A DNA stretch of 64,000 nt, taken from positions 1-64,000 of the forward strand of contig DGPB01000008.1 of the NCBI GenBank assembly GCA_002390285.1, written 5' to 3'. Position numbers and translations under genes: made by a program. Every line of letters begins with the position of its first letter. The first letter of the stretch is position 1. The notes under the pieces are model-generated. The model searched no databases. It was not told the DNA's origin and saw only the letters and a program-made list of their open reading frames with translations. This DNA is from Cellvibrionales bacterium UBA4451 (GTDB taxonomy: Bacteria > Pseudomonadota > Gammaproteobacteria > Pseudomonadales > Porticoccaceae). Below, one piece after another: positions 17,731-25,331 of this stretch.

Positions 17731-18498
17731 TCAGTTAGGGGTCGACCTGTCCTGGGTTGACCCCATACGTTCTAGCCAAAATGAAGTGGCGCCGATTACC
17801 GATGCGGGCATAGTGAATAGATTCAAAATTGGTACGGTGGAGGCGATCAATACGCTACCGCCAAAACTGAGTGAAACTAAGCGGCGCCGCCTTAATTCTT
17901 CTTGTAATTGACTAAAGCTAACTTGATGGTTATCTGCTGGATAGTCCAGATATTGGAGTGCAAGTGACCAAGCTCCCCAGCAAAAAGCAATGGTTGGCCC
18001 CAGTAAATTTAAGACGGGTATAAACGAGAGTGTCAGTGTTAATAGCAGCACGCCGATAATTCTTGGCAAAAAATACCCCAGTTTAATGAACTCCCGTTTT
18101 ACCGATCGCCCTGCTAGTGCTAAAGCTTGTTTTACTGTCATCTTGCTTGAGCGATCATTGCCTGTCAGTACGGCTTCTACTCGCTCGGTTAATGGCCCGT
18201 AGAAAGGTGATGCTAGAATATTTCCCAGGATGGCAAAGCTATAGCCGTAGACTAAAAAGAGAAAGCCACAAAAAAGGATCCAAAAAAGCCAGGTAATAAA
18301 GCTGAGCCAGTCGGGAATTTTATCGATCATCCAGTTTAATAACGTACCGAATTGTTCTATGGCAATCCACGTCAGACCAATAAACAGAAAAATATTGATG
18401 AGTAATGGTGCAATGACAAGCCAGCGAATTCTAGGGTGGTTGAGGAGCCGTAATCCCTGAAATAAATATCCAGGGCCACTTTGAAGAGGCTGTGCCAT
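17731..18498 (-). CDS. cysZ: sulfate transporter CysZ
   Basis: 255-aa inner-membrane protein of the CysZ/EI24 family, which mediates sulfate uptake for cysteine synthesis. Several hydrophobic segments are visible (about residues 25-50, 65-95, 145-175, 205-235). The family stretches YGYSFAILGNILASPFYGPLTERVE and LQYLDYPADNHQVSF are clear. Length matches E. coli CysZ (253 aa). It is convergent with the RhlB-like gene and stands alone; other cys genes are not in the window. Confidence 0.93.
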   Translation of the reverse strand: MAQPLQSGPGYLFQGLRLLNHPRIRWLVIAPLLINIFLFIGLTWIAIEQFGTLLNWMIDKIPDWLSFITWLFWILFCGFLFLVYGYSFAILGNILASPFYGPLTERVEAVLTGNDRSSKMTVKQALALAGRSVKREFIKLGYFLPRIIGVLLLTLTLSFIPVLNLLGPTIAFCWGAWSLALQYLDYPADNHQVSFSQLQEELRRRRLVSLSFGGSVLIASTVPILNLFTMPASVIGATSFWLERMGSTQDRSTPN

Positions 18499-18607
18499 TA
18501 GGTATCCTTAATTCAGTATGGGAAATTAGCTCTTAATATCATGTTATTGTAAGATTTTGGGCCTAGAGTTAACAAATAGGGATTTACTTTTTTAACGGAG
18601 AATATGA

Positions 18608-19354
18608 ATGAAAACGTTATTTAAGATTTTAGCTGGCTTGGTGGTAGTGGTGGTGATTGTATTAATCGTCGGCGTACTCAACCTTGATAAAGGCATTAAG
18701 GCGGTTGTAGAAAAAGTAGGACCTGAGCTGACTAAATCGAGTGTAACACTGCGTGATGTGGACTTATCGTTAACCTCAGGAGAGGGTAGTCTCCGTGGTC
18801 TGGTGGTGGGTAATCCAGCCGGTTTTGCTACACCAACGGCATTTTCACTAGGTGATATTTCTCTGGCTGTTGAGCCAAAATCGCTGACTACTGACACCAT
18901 TGTGATCAATAGTATTCGTATTATTGCCCCTGAAATTACCTATGAATCTGGAAAGGGTGGCACCAACCTCGATCAATTGCAAAAAAATGTTGAGCAGGCG
19001 CTGGGTTCTAGTAGTGATAGTGCTACATCTGAAGAGGGGGGTGATGAAGCCGCAGCCAAGAAATTGATTATTAAGGATTTGAAGATCACGGGCGGTAAAA
19101 TTAGTTACAGTAATGCTCTGTTGGGAGGCAAGCCTATGAGTTTGGCACTGCCAGCTATTCACCTTGTCGGTATCGGAGAAAAATCCGGCGGAGCTACTGC
19201 CGGTGAAGTGGTCAATCAGATACTTGCCTCTATTAATAAAAGCGCATCAACTGCTGTGATTAATTCAGGCGCGCTGAAAGATGCGGGTGATCAGCTCAAG
19301 AAACAAGCAGAAGAGAAATTGGGTGGATGGAAAGGCGTGTTTAAGAGAGACTGA
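18608..19354 (+). CDS. AsmA-like membrane-anchored protein of unknown function
   Basis: 248-aa protein with a single N-terminal transmembrane helix (about residues 5-25, LAGLVVVVVIVLIVGVLNL) followed by a periplasmic beta-rich region. VTLRDVDLSLTSGEGSLRGLVVGNPAGF resembles the N-terminal repeats of AsmA-family proteins, which are linked to lipid transport between membranes. A low-complexity stretch rich in Ser, Glu and Ala occurs near residue 140. It is much shorter than AsmA or YhdP, so it may be a minimal member. GGAG precedes the ATG. Its only close neighbour is the divergent cysZ, and function is not assigned. Confidence 0.8.
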   Translation: MKTLFKILAGLVVVVVIVLIVGVLNLDKGIKAVVEKVGPELTKSSVTLRDVDLSLTSGEGSLRGLVVGNPAGFATPTAFSLGDISLAVEPKSLTTDTIVINSIRIIAPEITYESGKGGTNLDQLQKNVEQALGSSSDSATSEEGGDEAAAKKLIIKDLKITGGKISYSNALLGGKPMSLALPAIHLVGIGEKSGGATAGEVVNQILASINKSASTAVINSGALKDAGDQLKKQAEEKLGGWKGVFKRD

Positions 19355-19394
19355 TTTTGTTGTGAGCTGTTGTATTGAAATCTGCCCGATAATA

Positions 19395-19425
19395 GAGACT
19401 GTCCGGCTTTCTGCCGGGCGGTCTC
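19395..19425 (+). terminator. GC-rich hairpin after the AsmA-like gene
   Basis: GAGACTGTCCGGC, loop TTTCT, then GCCGGGCGGTCTC can pair with two mismatches, 40 bp after the stop codon at 19354. No T-run follows, so it is at best a weak or factor-assisted terminator. The remaining 220 bp before the DUF3179 gene shows nothing else recognisable. Confidence 0.45.
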
Positions 19426-19645
19426 ATATCCACACCGATTAACTATTCTTTAAACCCCGCTCCATTATTTCTAGAGAGTTTTACCCTGGCGAATAGGATT
19501 AAACCGATTTTCACGGGATTCTGTATATCCTAAAAAAATGGGCCGCCTTAAAGATTATCCCGTCTTTTTCCAACGATCTCGCCCAGCCGGTGTCCATAGT
19601 AAACAGTGGGCGCAAATCCAGGCTAGGTAGAGAGGGGATCGAGTC

Positions 19646-20635
19646 ATGAGCCTTGTGAAACAGAGGCATGCTGGGTTACAGCAATCACCCTCTGGGGTGA
19701 TTGTCACATTATTGCTGGTGTTATTTTTCTTTTTGGTAGCCAGCTCTCCTGTGGAAAGAAATGGTTTTATTATTAGTGAACCGCTGATTCCAATTAACGA
19801 GATCTATGGTGGTGGCCCACCTAGAGATGGCATTCCTTCCTTGGATTATCCAAAGTTTATTAGTGCCTCAGGGGCTGAATTTCTCTCGCCAGATGACAAA
19901 TTGTTAGGTATAGATTTCAATGGTGTGCAAAAAGCATTTCCCATTGGCATTCTGGATTATCACGAATTGGTCAACGACACATTCAATGGCCAGCCAGTTA
20001 CCGTAAGTTATTGCCCTCTCTGCGGTACCGGTATGGTATTTAATCCCATGGTGAAAGGGGATCAGCTAGAGTTCGGGGTTTCGGGACTTCTCTATAATAA
20101 TGATTTACTGATGTATGACCGCAATACGAATTCACTGTGGTCTCAAATGGAGGGCAGAGCAATTAGTGGCCCCTTAAAAGGAGCTCGTCTCGAGCGCCTT
20201 CCGGTAGAGCACACCACTTGGCGAACATGGCGTGAGCGTCATCCCAGTACGCTCGTTTTATCCGGTGATACAGGGTTTTATCGTAATTATGGAGCCAGTC
20301 CTTATCCTGCCTATAACAAAAGCCGAAGAATTCTATTTCCACTATCGAATTATGATAAACGTTATCATCCAAAGGAGATGGTTATTGGCGTAGAATTCAG
20401 AAATGTAAGCAAAGCCTACCCTTTTGCGGAACTGGCCCGTGGAAAAACGCCATTTACGGACACTGTTAATGGGGAAGTGTTGAGTATTGAATATAACGCA
20501 GAAAGCCGCAGTGCGCGAGTTATTGATGATAAGGGCAAGGTTCTTGCTGCAGTGACGGCTTACTGGTTTGCCTGGATGGCCTTTCACCCAAACAGCGAGG
20601 TTTATATCTTCGAAGACAGTAGAGCTGCAGAGTAG
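19646..20635 (+). CDS. DUF3179 domain-containing protein
   Basis: 329 aa. An N-terminal hydrophobic segment (about residues 18-36) is a signal anchor, so the main domain is probably periplasmic. The DUF3179 hallmarks are visible: FPIGILDYHELVND, the two-cysteine motif SYCPLCGTGMVF, and LLMYDRNTNSLWSQMEG. No biochemical role is established for the family; the Cys pair and conserved Trp/His residues suggest a redox or metal-binding function but this is inference. GGGGA lies before the ATG. The gene appears to be monocistronic, and the next gene is 253 bp away. Confidence 0.88.
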   Translation: MSLVKQRHAGLQQSPSGVIVTLLLVLFFFLVASSPVERNGFIISEPLIPINEIYGGGPPRDGIPSLDYPKFISASGAEFLSPDDKLLGIDFNGVQKAFPIGILDYHELVNDTFNGQPVTVSYCPLCGTGMVFNPMVKGDQLEFGVSGLLYNNDLLMYDRNTNSLWSQMEGRAISGPLKGARLERLPVEHTTWRTWRERHPSTLVLSGDTGFYRNYGASPYPAYNKSRRILFPLSNYDKRYHPKEMVIGVEFRNVSKAYPFAELARGKTPFTDTVNGEVLSIEYNAESRSARVIDDKGKVLAAVTAYWFAWMAFHPNSEVYIFEDSRAAE

Positions 20636-20697
20636 TCGTACCTACGTGCGGAAACCCTATTAATCACGCTGTATCCAGACTGGCTGGTGTCAGCTCA

Positions 20698-20727
20698 TTG
20701 GACTTGCTTAGTTGGCCCTGTTATAGT
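20698..20727 (+). promoter_or_regulatory. possible promoter of the RhlE-like helicase gene
   Basis: TTGGAC (20698-20703) and TATAGT (20722-20727) are separated by 18 bp and resemble sigma-70 -35 and -10 elements. If used, the mRNA would have a leader of about 155 nt, which is common for cold-inducible DEAD-box genes. This is a by-eye match in a 253-bp gap that otherwise holds nothing recognisable. Confidence 0.28.
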
Positions 20728-20888
20728 CGCCGCCCGTGGTGCCCATCGGTCGGCACCCTTTATGTTCTAAGTAGTGTTCTTGGTAGTTTCCTTTCGATAT
20801 TTCCAGACGCCCTATTTAATTATTTCCAGCCTTAGACCGTCGTTATGCCAAGCGCATAGAGTAGGCTGGTTCTGGAGTTCTATTTTTT

Positions 20889-22205
20889 ATGTTGTTTACT
20901 GATCTCGGCCTTTCGGCCGAATTACTTCGTGCTGTGTCCGAACAGGGCTACACCGAACCTACACCTATACAAGCCAAAGCTATCCCCACCGTACTTGAGG
21001 GTCTTGATGTCTTGGCCGGTGCGCAGACGGGCACTGGTAAAACCGCTGGTTTTACCTTGCCATTATTGCAGCGGCTGAGTGCGCAAAAGCCAGCTAATGG
21101 TTATCGCCCAGTCCGAGCCTTGGTTCTCACCCCCACTCGAGAGTTAGCTGCTCAAGTGGGTGAAAGCGTTGCAACCTATGGCAAATACTTGCCTATGCGG
21201 TCTGCAGTTATTTTTGGTGGCGTTAAAATCAATCCACAGATAGCGACCCTAAGAAAGGGCGTTGATATTCTCGTTGCTACACCTGGGCGTCTTTTAGATC
21301 ATGTGGGTCAAAAAACCTTGGATCTGTCTCAAGTAGAGATTTTGGTGCTGGATGAAGCAGACCGGATGTTGGATATGGGTTTTATCCATGACATTCGCAA
21401 AGTGTTAGCACTGTTGCCTAAAGGGCGTCAGAACCTGCTGTTTTCTGCCACCTTCTCTAATGAGATCAAACGGCTGGCCGATGGCTTGCTGAACTCCCCA
21501 ACACTGATTGAAGTGGCTCGTCGCAATACCACTGCTGAGAGTATCTCCCAAATTGCTCATTTCGTTGACAAAAATCGAAAACGTGAATTGCTCTCTCTCT
21601 TGATTGGTTCCGGTAATTGGAAGCAAGTGTTGGTTTTCACCCGTACCAAGCACGGAGCGAACCGTCTCGCAGAGCAATTGGGACAAGATGGCCTCACTGC
21701 AGCGGCTATTCACGGTAATAAAAGTCAGGGTGCACGTACAAGAGCGTTGGCAGACTTTAAGCGGGGAGCTGTACGTGTGTTAGTGGCCACCGATATTGCG
21801 GCACGAGGCCTCGATATTGATCAATTACCCCATGTGGTCAACTATGAACTTCCCAATGTGCCTGAAGATTATGTACACCGAATTGGTCGTACTGGTCGTG
21901 CTGGTAATGAAGGAGAAGCTGTTTCATTGGTCTGTGTGGATGAGCACAAGCTACTGCGTGATATTGAAAACCTTCTCAAAAGTGAAGTGCCTAAAGTAGC
22001 CGTTGATGGCTTTACGCCTGACCCCTCTATAAAAGCCGAGCCAATTCAAAATGGACGACAGAATCGTGGTGGCGGTGGCGGTGGTCGATCACGAGCTGGG
22101 GGTAATGCCGGTGGTGGTAATCGAAGTGGCAATAGAAGTGGCAATAGAAGTGGAGCCAGCAGAGGACGGACTGGAGGAGCAAGCCGAGCCCAAGCAAGAG
22201 GGTAA
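20889..22205 (+). CDS. rhlE: DEAD-box ATP-dependent RNA helicase, RhlE-like
   Basis: 438-aa helicase with the full motif set: YTEPTPIQAKAIP, AQTGTGKTAGF, PTRELAAQV, TPGRLLDHV, DEAD, SAT, and HRIGRTGRAG. The tail from about residue 385 is a Gly/Arg/Ser-rich RGG-type region with NRSG repeated three times, usual for RhlE proteins and thought to help RNA binding or condensation. RhlE acts in ribosome assembly and RNA turnover, often in the cold; a cold-shock gene lies convergently downstream. The in-frame 12-bp repeat encoding NRSG is a site where repeat number could vary. Confidence 0.92.
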   Translation: MLFTDLGLSAELLRAVSEQGYTEPTPIQAKAIPTVLEGLDVLAGAQTGTGKTAGFTLPLLQRLSAQKPANGYRPVRALVLTPTRELAAQVGESVATYGKYLPMRSAVIFGGVKINPQIATLRKGVDILVATPGRLLDHVGQKTLDLSQVEILVLDEADRMLDMGFIHDIRKVLALLPKGRQNLLFSATFSNEIKRLADGLLNSPTLIEVARRNTTAESISQIAHFVDKNRKRELLSLLIGSGNWKQVLVFTRTKHGANRLAEQLGQDGLTAAAIHGNKSQGARTRALADFKRGAVRVLVATDIAARGLDIDQLPHVVNYELPNVPEDYVHRIGRTGRAGNEGEAVSLVCVDEHKLLRDIENLLKSEVPKVAVDGFTPDPSIKAEPIQNGRQNRGGGGGGRSRAGGNAGGGNRSGNRSGNRSGASRGRTGGASRAQARG

Positions 22206-22330
22206 CTGATCGTTAATGATGAGCAGCATAACGTTTGTTGCTCATCAACGAACCTAAATAGGCTCGGAAATTTGAGCGGCCAGACTGTTCAGGTGTATTG
22301 GTTTAGGCAATAAATTAGTTCAGACAATAA

Positions 22331-22360
22331 AAAAGGGCAAGACGTCAGTCTTGCCCTTTT
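22331..22360 (+). terminator. bidirectional intrinsic terminator between rhlE and the csp gene
   Basis: AAAAGGGCAAGAC, a GTCA-type tetraloop and GTCTTGCCCTTTT form a perfect 13-bp stem with A-run and T-run on its two sides. It is placed between the convergent RhlE-like gene (ends 22205) and the cold-shock gene (minus strand, ends 22439), so it can stop transcription in both directions. Confidence 0.88.
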
Positions 22361-22438
22361 TACCTTCAACTCCTAGGGAGAATCAGGTGGCCCACACTAC
22401 ATTGAATGTAGGCCGTGTAGTTCGCTAAGAATTGATAC

Positions 22439-22651
22439 TTAGAGTACTACGATGTTTTCTGCTTGAGGACCTTTTTGGCCTTGAGTAACAGTAAACTCAA
22501 CTTTTTGGCCTTCGATCAGAGTTTTGAATCCTGAAGAAGAAATAGCGCTGAAGTGAGCAAACACATCAGGACCAGATTCTTGTTCGATGAAGCCAAAACC
22601 TTTAGATTCGTTGAACCATTTAACAGTACCAGTAGTAGTAGACATAGTCAT
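22439..22651 (-). CDS. cold-shock protein (CspA family)
   Basis: 70-aa single cold-shock domain, a five-stranded OB fold that binds single-stranded nucleic acid. RNP1 is KGFGFIEQ and RNP2 is DVFAHF, and the start TGTVKWFNESKGFGFI is typical. Such proteins act as RNA chaperones or antiterminators. The gene is preceded by a leader of at least 100 nt containing a GCCTT/AAGGC hairpin near 22677-22691, consistent with the structured leaders of cold-inducible csp genes, although induction cannot be told from sequence. Convergent with rhlE. Confidence 0.96.
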   Translation of the reverse strand: MTMSTTTGTVKWFNESKGFGFIEQESGPDVFAHFSAISSSGFKTLIEGQKVEFTVTQGQKGPQAENIVVL

Positions 22652-22838
22652 ATCCTATAAATCAATAGTAATTAATGCCTTAAAAAAAGGCGGGTTTTGC
22701 TGAAATGTGTTGCTATTACTTATGAAGAACCGGACGAGCTACTAAAGACGAGACATCGAAATGGTGTGCATAAATATAAGACGTACTTTCAAGCTGACAC
22801 GAGTATATAGCAGTTTTCCCCGGAGTCAACGGATATCC

Positions 22839-22873
22839 GCCGCGACCCAGGCATGGTAGGCCGCGGCTTTTTT
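22839..22873 (+). terminator. strong plus-strand terminator with no gene in front of it
   Basis: GCCGCGACC (22839-22847) pairs with GGCCGCGGC (22859-22867), one A/C mismatch, followed immediately by six T. The T-run is on the plus strand only. The nearest upstream plus-strand gene (rhlE) already has its own terminator at 22331-22360, and everything between is the minus-strand csp gene and leader. It may therefore end a short plus-strand RNA antisense to the csp leader. Confidence 0.7.
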
Positions 22874-22885
22874 AGTGTAAAAACG

Positions 22886-23218
22886 TTAGCCTTCTGGAAA
22901 TAGGACTAACAAAACACAGCCGGAATCTGATTTTGGAATGTGAGCCGTGCCTTTAGGGAAATGTATGAATGAACCTTCTTCATGGTTCTCTCTGCCATCA
23001 TGAAAGACACCTGATATGACATAAATTTGTTCAGGGCCGGCTTCGTGGACATCTAGACCAGGGAAAACAGAGCCTGGGAGAAATTCGTAGACAATGGCTC
23101 TTTTCCCATTATCACCTTCCCACATCACTCTCTCAGTAATGCTTGGGCCGCATTCATGAGGTGTTATACCTTTCCAGTTTGATGTTAAAACACCATCGAA
23201 ATTCGATTCATTATCCAT
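22886..23218 (-). CDS. cupin-domain protein, ChrR-like
   Basis: 110-aa single-domain cupin. The motif HEAGPEQIYVISGVFHDGRE followed by EGSFIHFPKGTAHIP corresponds to the two cupin boxes, with several potential metal ligands (His, Glu, His). Similar domains occur in ChrR anti-sigma factors and in small stress-related proteins. I choose the ATG at 23218 with AGGT upstream; the longer frame to 23377 has an unconvincing N-terminal extension. There is no signal peptide. The neighbours are a csp gene and a decayed gatB fragment, so context gives no function. Confidence 0.82.
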   Translation of the reverse strand: MDNESNFDGVLTSNWKGITPHECGPSITERVMWEGDNGKRAIVYEFLPGSVFPGLDVHEAGPEQIYVISGVFHDGRENHEEGSFIHFPKGTAHIPKSDSGCVLLVLFPEG

Positions 23219-23389
23219 GGTTAAATTACCTGTAATTTTATTCAAGTGTAAATAACGTGTTTTAGTAAGTGGAATGATTGTAGCGATAGATCCGGTCCGC
23301 AGGCAAGCTATTAGGAAGCCTGTAGGTTTTATGGCACCCATTTCCGGCGAGATATATAAAAATATGTATATAAACAAAGGGTTGGTTCA

Positions 23390-23530
23390 GTGTTGTTGCC
23401 TTTTTATAAAAGCTGTCGTCAGCAAACGACCATCTTGGACCGCTTGTTTTCGTCGACATTGCAGAAGCTGTCTACCTGCTTTTTAAGCAGTTACATCTTG
23501 CTAGTTTACCTAGAGGCGCTATCAAAATTC
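23390..23530 (-). pseudogene. decayed fragment of a second gatB copy
   Basis: Positions 23431-23482 match gatB positions 25434-25485 at 44 of 52 bases without gaps, and all eight differences are transitions. On the minus strand the fragment reads KKQVDSFCNVDENKRSKM, against KQVGSFRNADESKRPKM in intact GatB. In-frame stops lie on both sides. Weaker resemblance extends outward, for instance GGGTTGG at a nearly matching distance. This is a remnant of a gatB duplicate or of a related gene, not a functional CDS. The rest of the 23219-23617 gap is AT-rich and shows no gene. Confidence 0.7.
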
Positions 23531-23617
23531 ATTTCGTTGCTCATGGATAAGTTTCTATCTCGATCATCAATTTATAGAGAACGCTTCGCAACACGCTAGT
23601 TATAATAGGTATTTGTG

Positions 23618-24451
23618 TTAAGTTTCAAATTTAAGGCGCAGGTTTTTCGGCAACAGATAGCTTTTTTTGACGCCATCAATGGGTGATATAAAGGACAGGT
23701 AACACGAGGTAAGGCAGAGGTCTACATCACCACCCTGCCCCTTCTGGTTATATAGCCGATCACCCACAATGGGAAAGCCGGCCTCAGACAAATGTTGCCT
23801 TATCTGATGTTTTCGGCCCGTGTCTATGGTGACATCAACCAGAGATTGATTTGTTGTTGGATTAAACCCAATGCATTCGGCATAACTTCGTGCAGGTTTA
23901 TTATCTATTTCTGAGGTGAGTTTAATTTCAACAGGAAACGCACCATCAACAATCGCCTGATATTTTTTTTCAATCTCGCGACATTGAAATAAATTTGAAA
24001 AGTAGGCCGCTATTTTTTTCTGGTGAGCAATAATAATTAAACCTGTGGCAGCGCGATCCAGCCGGTGAACAATGAAAGCCGGGCGCTGTGGTTTCAGGGT
24101 TTTCTCCACCCAGCGATTGATGGTGCAGTGATCCCCCCACTTAGATCCCTGGCAGAGCATACCGTAGGGCTTGTACCAGATGCTGTAGAGCCTTTCGTCA
24201 GCAATCAGTAACGCATTGTTCGGTTGCTTATCCAGAATCGTCTGGTCAAAATAAATATGTAAGTTGTCACCAGGTCTTAGTGCTTTATCTACCCGACGAA
24301 TACGTTGAGTGCTGTTGTTTCGGGTTAGCCACACAGCACCTTTGGCCATGACCTGCTTGATGGTCCGTTTGGTTAATTCTGTGGACTCACCAAGAATATC
24401 GACAGCTGTTTTATCCATACTGTTTATGTCTAGGTGTTTTTCGAATTTCAC
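23618..24451 (-). CDS. RluA-family RNA pseudouridine synthase
   Basis: 277 aa. An S4-like N-terminal part (about residues 20-70) is followed by the pseudouridine synthase domain. The catalytic motif is HRLDRAATGLIIIAH with Asp at about residue 133; the usual TSG is AATG here. IDTGRKHQIRQHLSEAGFPIVGDRLY is the second family signature. It isomerises uridine to pseudouridine in rRNA or tRNA, but the target cannot be told. The gene is 28 bp downstream of the lipocalin-like gene on the same strand. Together they form an AT-richer pair between the gatB remnant and gatB. Confidence 0.9.
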   Translation of the reverse strand: MKFEKHLDINSMDKTAVDILGESTELTKRTIKQVMAKGAVWLTRNNSTQRIRRVDKALRPGDNLHIYFDQTILDKQPNNALLIADERLYSIWYKPYGMLCQGSKWGDHCTINRWVEKTLKPQRPAFIVHRLDRAATGLIIIAHQKKIAAYFSNLFQCREIEKKYQAIVDGAFPVEIKLTSEIDNKPARSYAECIGFNPTTNQSLVDVTIDTGRKHQIRQHLSEAGFPIVGDRLYNQKGQGGDVDLCLTSCYLSFISPIDGVKKSYLLPKNLRLKFET

Positions 24452-24479
24452 AGGTTAAACCCCTAGGAAGAAAATAAAA

Positions 24480-25265
24480 CTATGCTCGCTCAAAGGTAAC
24501 TTTGTATGTGCATAATTTTCCATCCATGGGGTCGACAGTTTCAGGTGTTGTGTAGACTAGATGCCCATTGTTCAAAGAGATAAACCGTGTTTGGACTGTG
24601 CCAGTCCAAAGCTCATTCCAGCTTGCATCTAATGTGTGAATTACTCGATTCGATTCGATGGTGTAGGTTCCGGCATACGCGAACATACTATCAAAGAGTG
24701 CAATTTTTTCACGTTCTGTGGGGGGGCTTCCTGAGGGTCGTGGTCTATCGCTGCGTAGAGCCAGTACGATTAAGCGACCATCTGGTGCATAAGTAATGTA
24801 ACCGGTTGGGTCTGGGCCAAAGGCATCAGATTCTTCGTTTGAGCCCACTAGCTGGCGTGTCCAGGCGAGCATCCTCCAAGTGCCAAGAATGCGCTCGTGT
24901 AGAGGTGCTGTCGTGTCTTCTTTGATGCCCATAATGTGGGGTGAGAAGCCCTCTGTGTAGGTTATAACTTGTGTGGCGTTGTGCTGGCGAAGAGCGTCCG
25001 CGTAGTCATCGCCATGACGGTGTTCACCGGCAATGGCAAGTAGCGTTTTCCCCTCCTGATTTTCGGCGTTAATATCGTGTCCCTCTTCCAAAAAGAAAGT
25101 TAGAAAAGTATCGAAGTTTTCGATCTTCATTCCGCGATAGGCTTTTTCCAATAAATGGAAGTCGGTGCTCACGCCTTCAGGGGCTTCAAATTTCAGGAAG
25201 GTTTTAATGCGTTCATCATCAAACACTTCGCCCAGAACTTTTTGTTTGTCTTTTTTTATGGTCAT
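24480..25265 (-). CDS. ankyrin-like plus lipocalin-like domain protein
   Basis: 261 aa with no signal peptide. The first half (about residues 30-110) contains an ankyrin-like stretch, FLEEGHDINAENQEGKTLLAIA. The second half begins near residue 125 with ILGTWRMLAWTRQ and contains PTGYITYAPDGRLIVLAL and GTYTIESNRVIHTLDASWNELWTG, which fit the lipocalin_5-type family often found alone as a 140-150 aa protein. The combination looks like a fusion. Substrate and function are unknown. The RluA-family gene follows 28 bp downstream. Confidence 0.75.
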   Translation of the reverse strand: MTIKKDKQKVLGEVFDDERIKTFLKFEAPEGVSTDFHLLEKAYRGMKIENFDTFLTFFLEEGHDINAENQEGKTLLAIAGEHRHGDDYADALRQHNATQVITYTEGFSPHIMGIKEDTTAPLHERILGTWRMLAWTRQLVGSNEESDAFGPDPTGYITYAPDGRLIVLALRSDRPRPSGSPPTEREKIALFDSMFAYAGTYTIESNRVIHTLDASWNELWTGTVQTRFISLNNGHLVYTTPETVDPMDGKLCTYKVTFERA

Positions 25266-25331
25266 AATTTTTTAACCATTATTTAAATAGTTTTATTTAG
25301 ATGACTTAATCGATTATTAGCGTTGCTATTA

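Noticed and set aside
22130..22160. Short repeat in rhlE considered as an intergenic-type array
   Set aside because: It is in frame and encodes the RGG-like NRSG repeats of the helicase tail, which are normal for the family.
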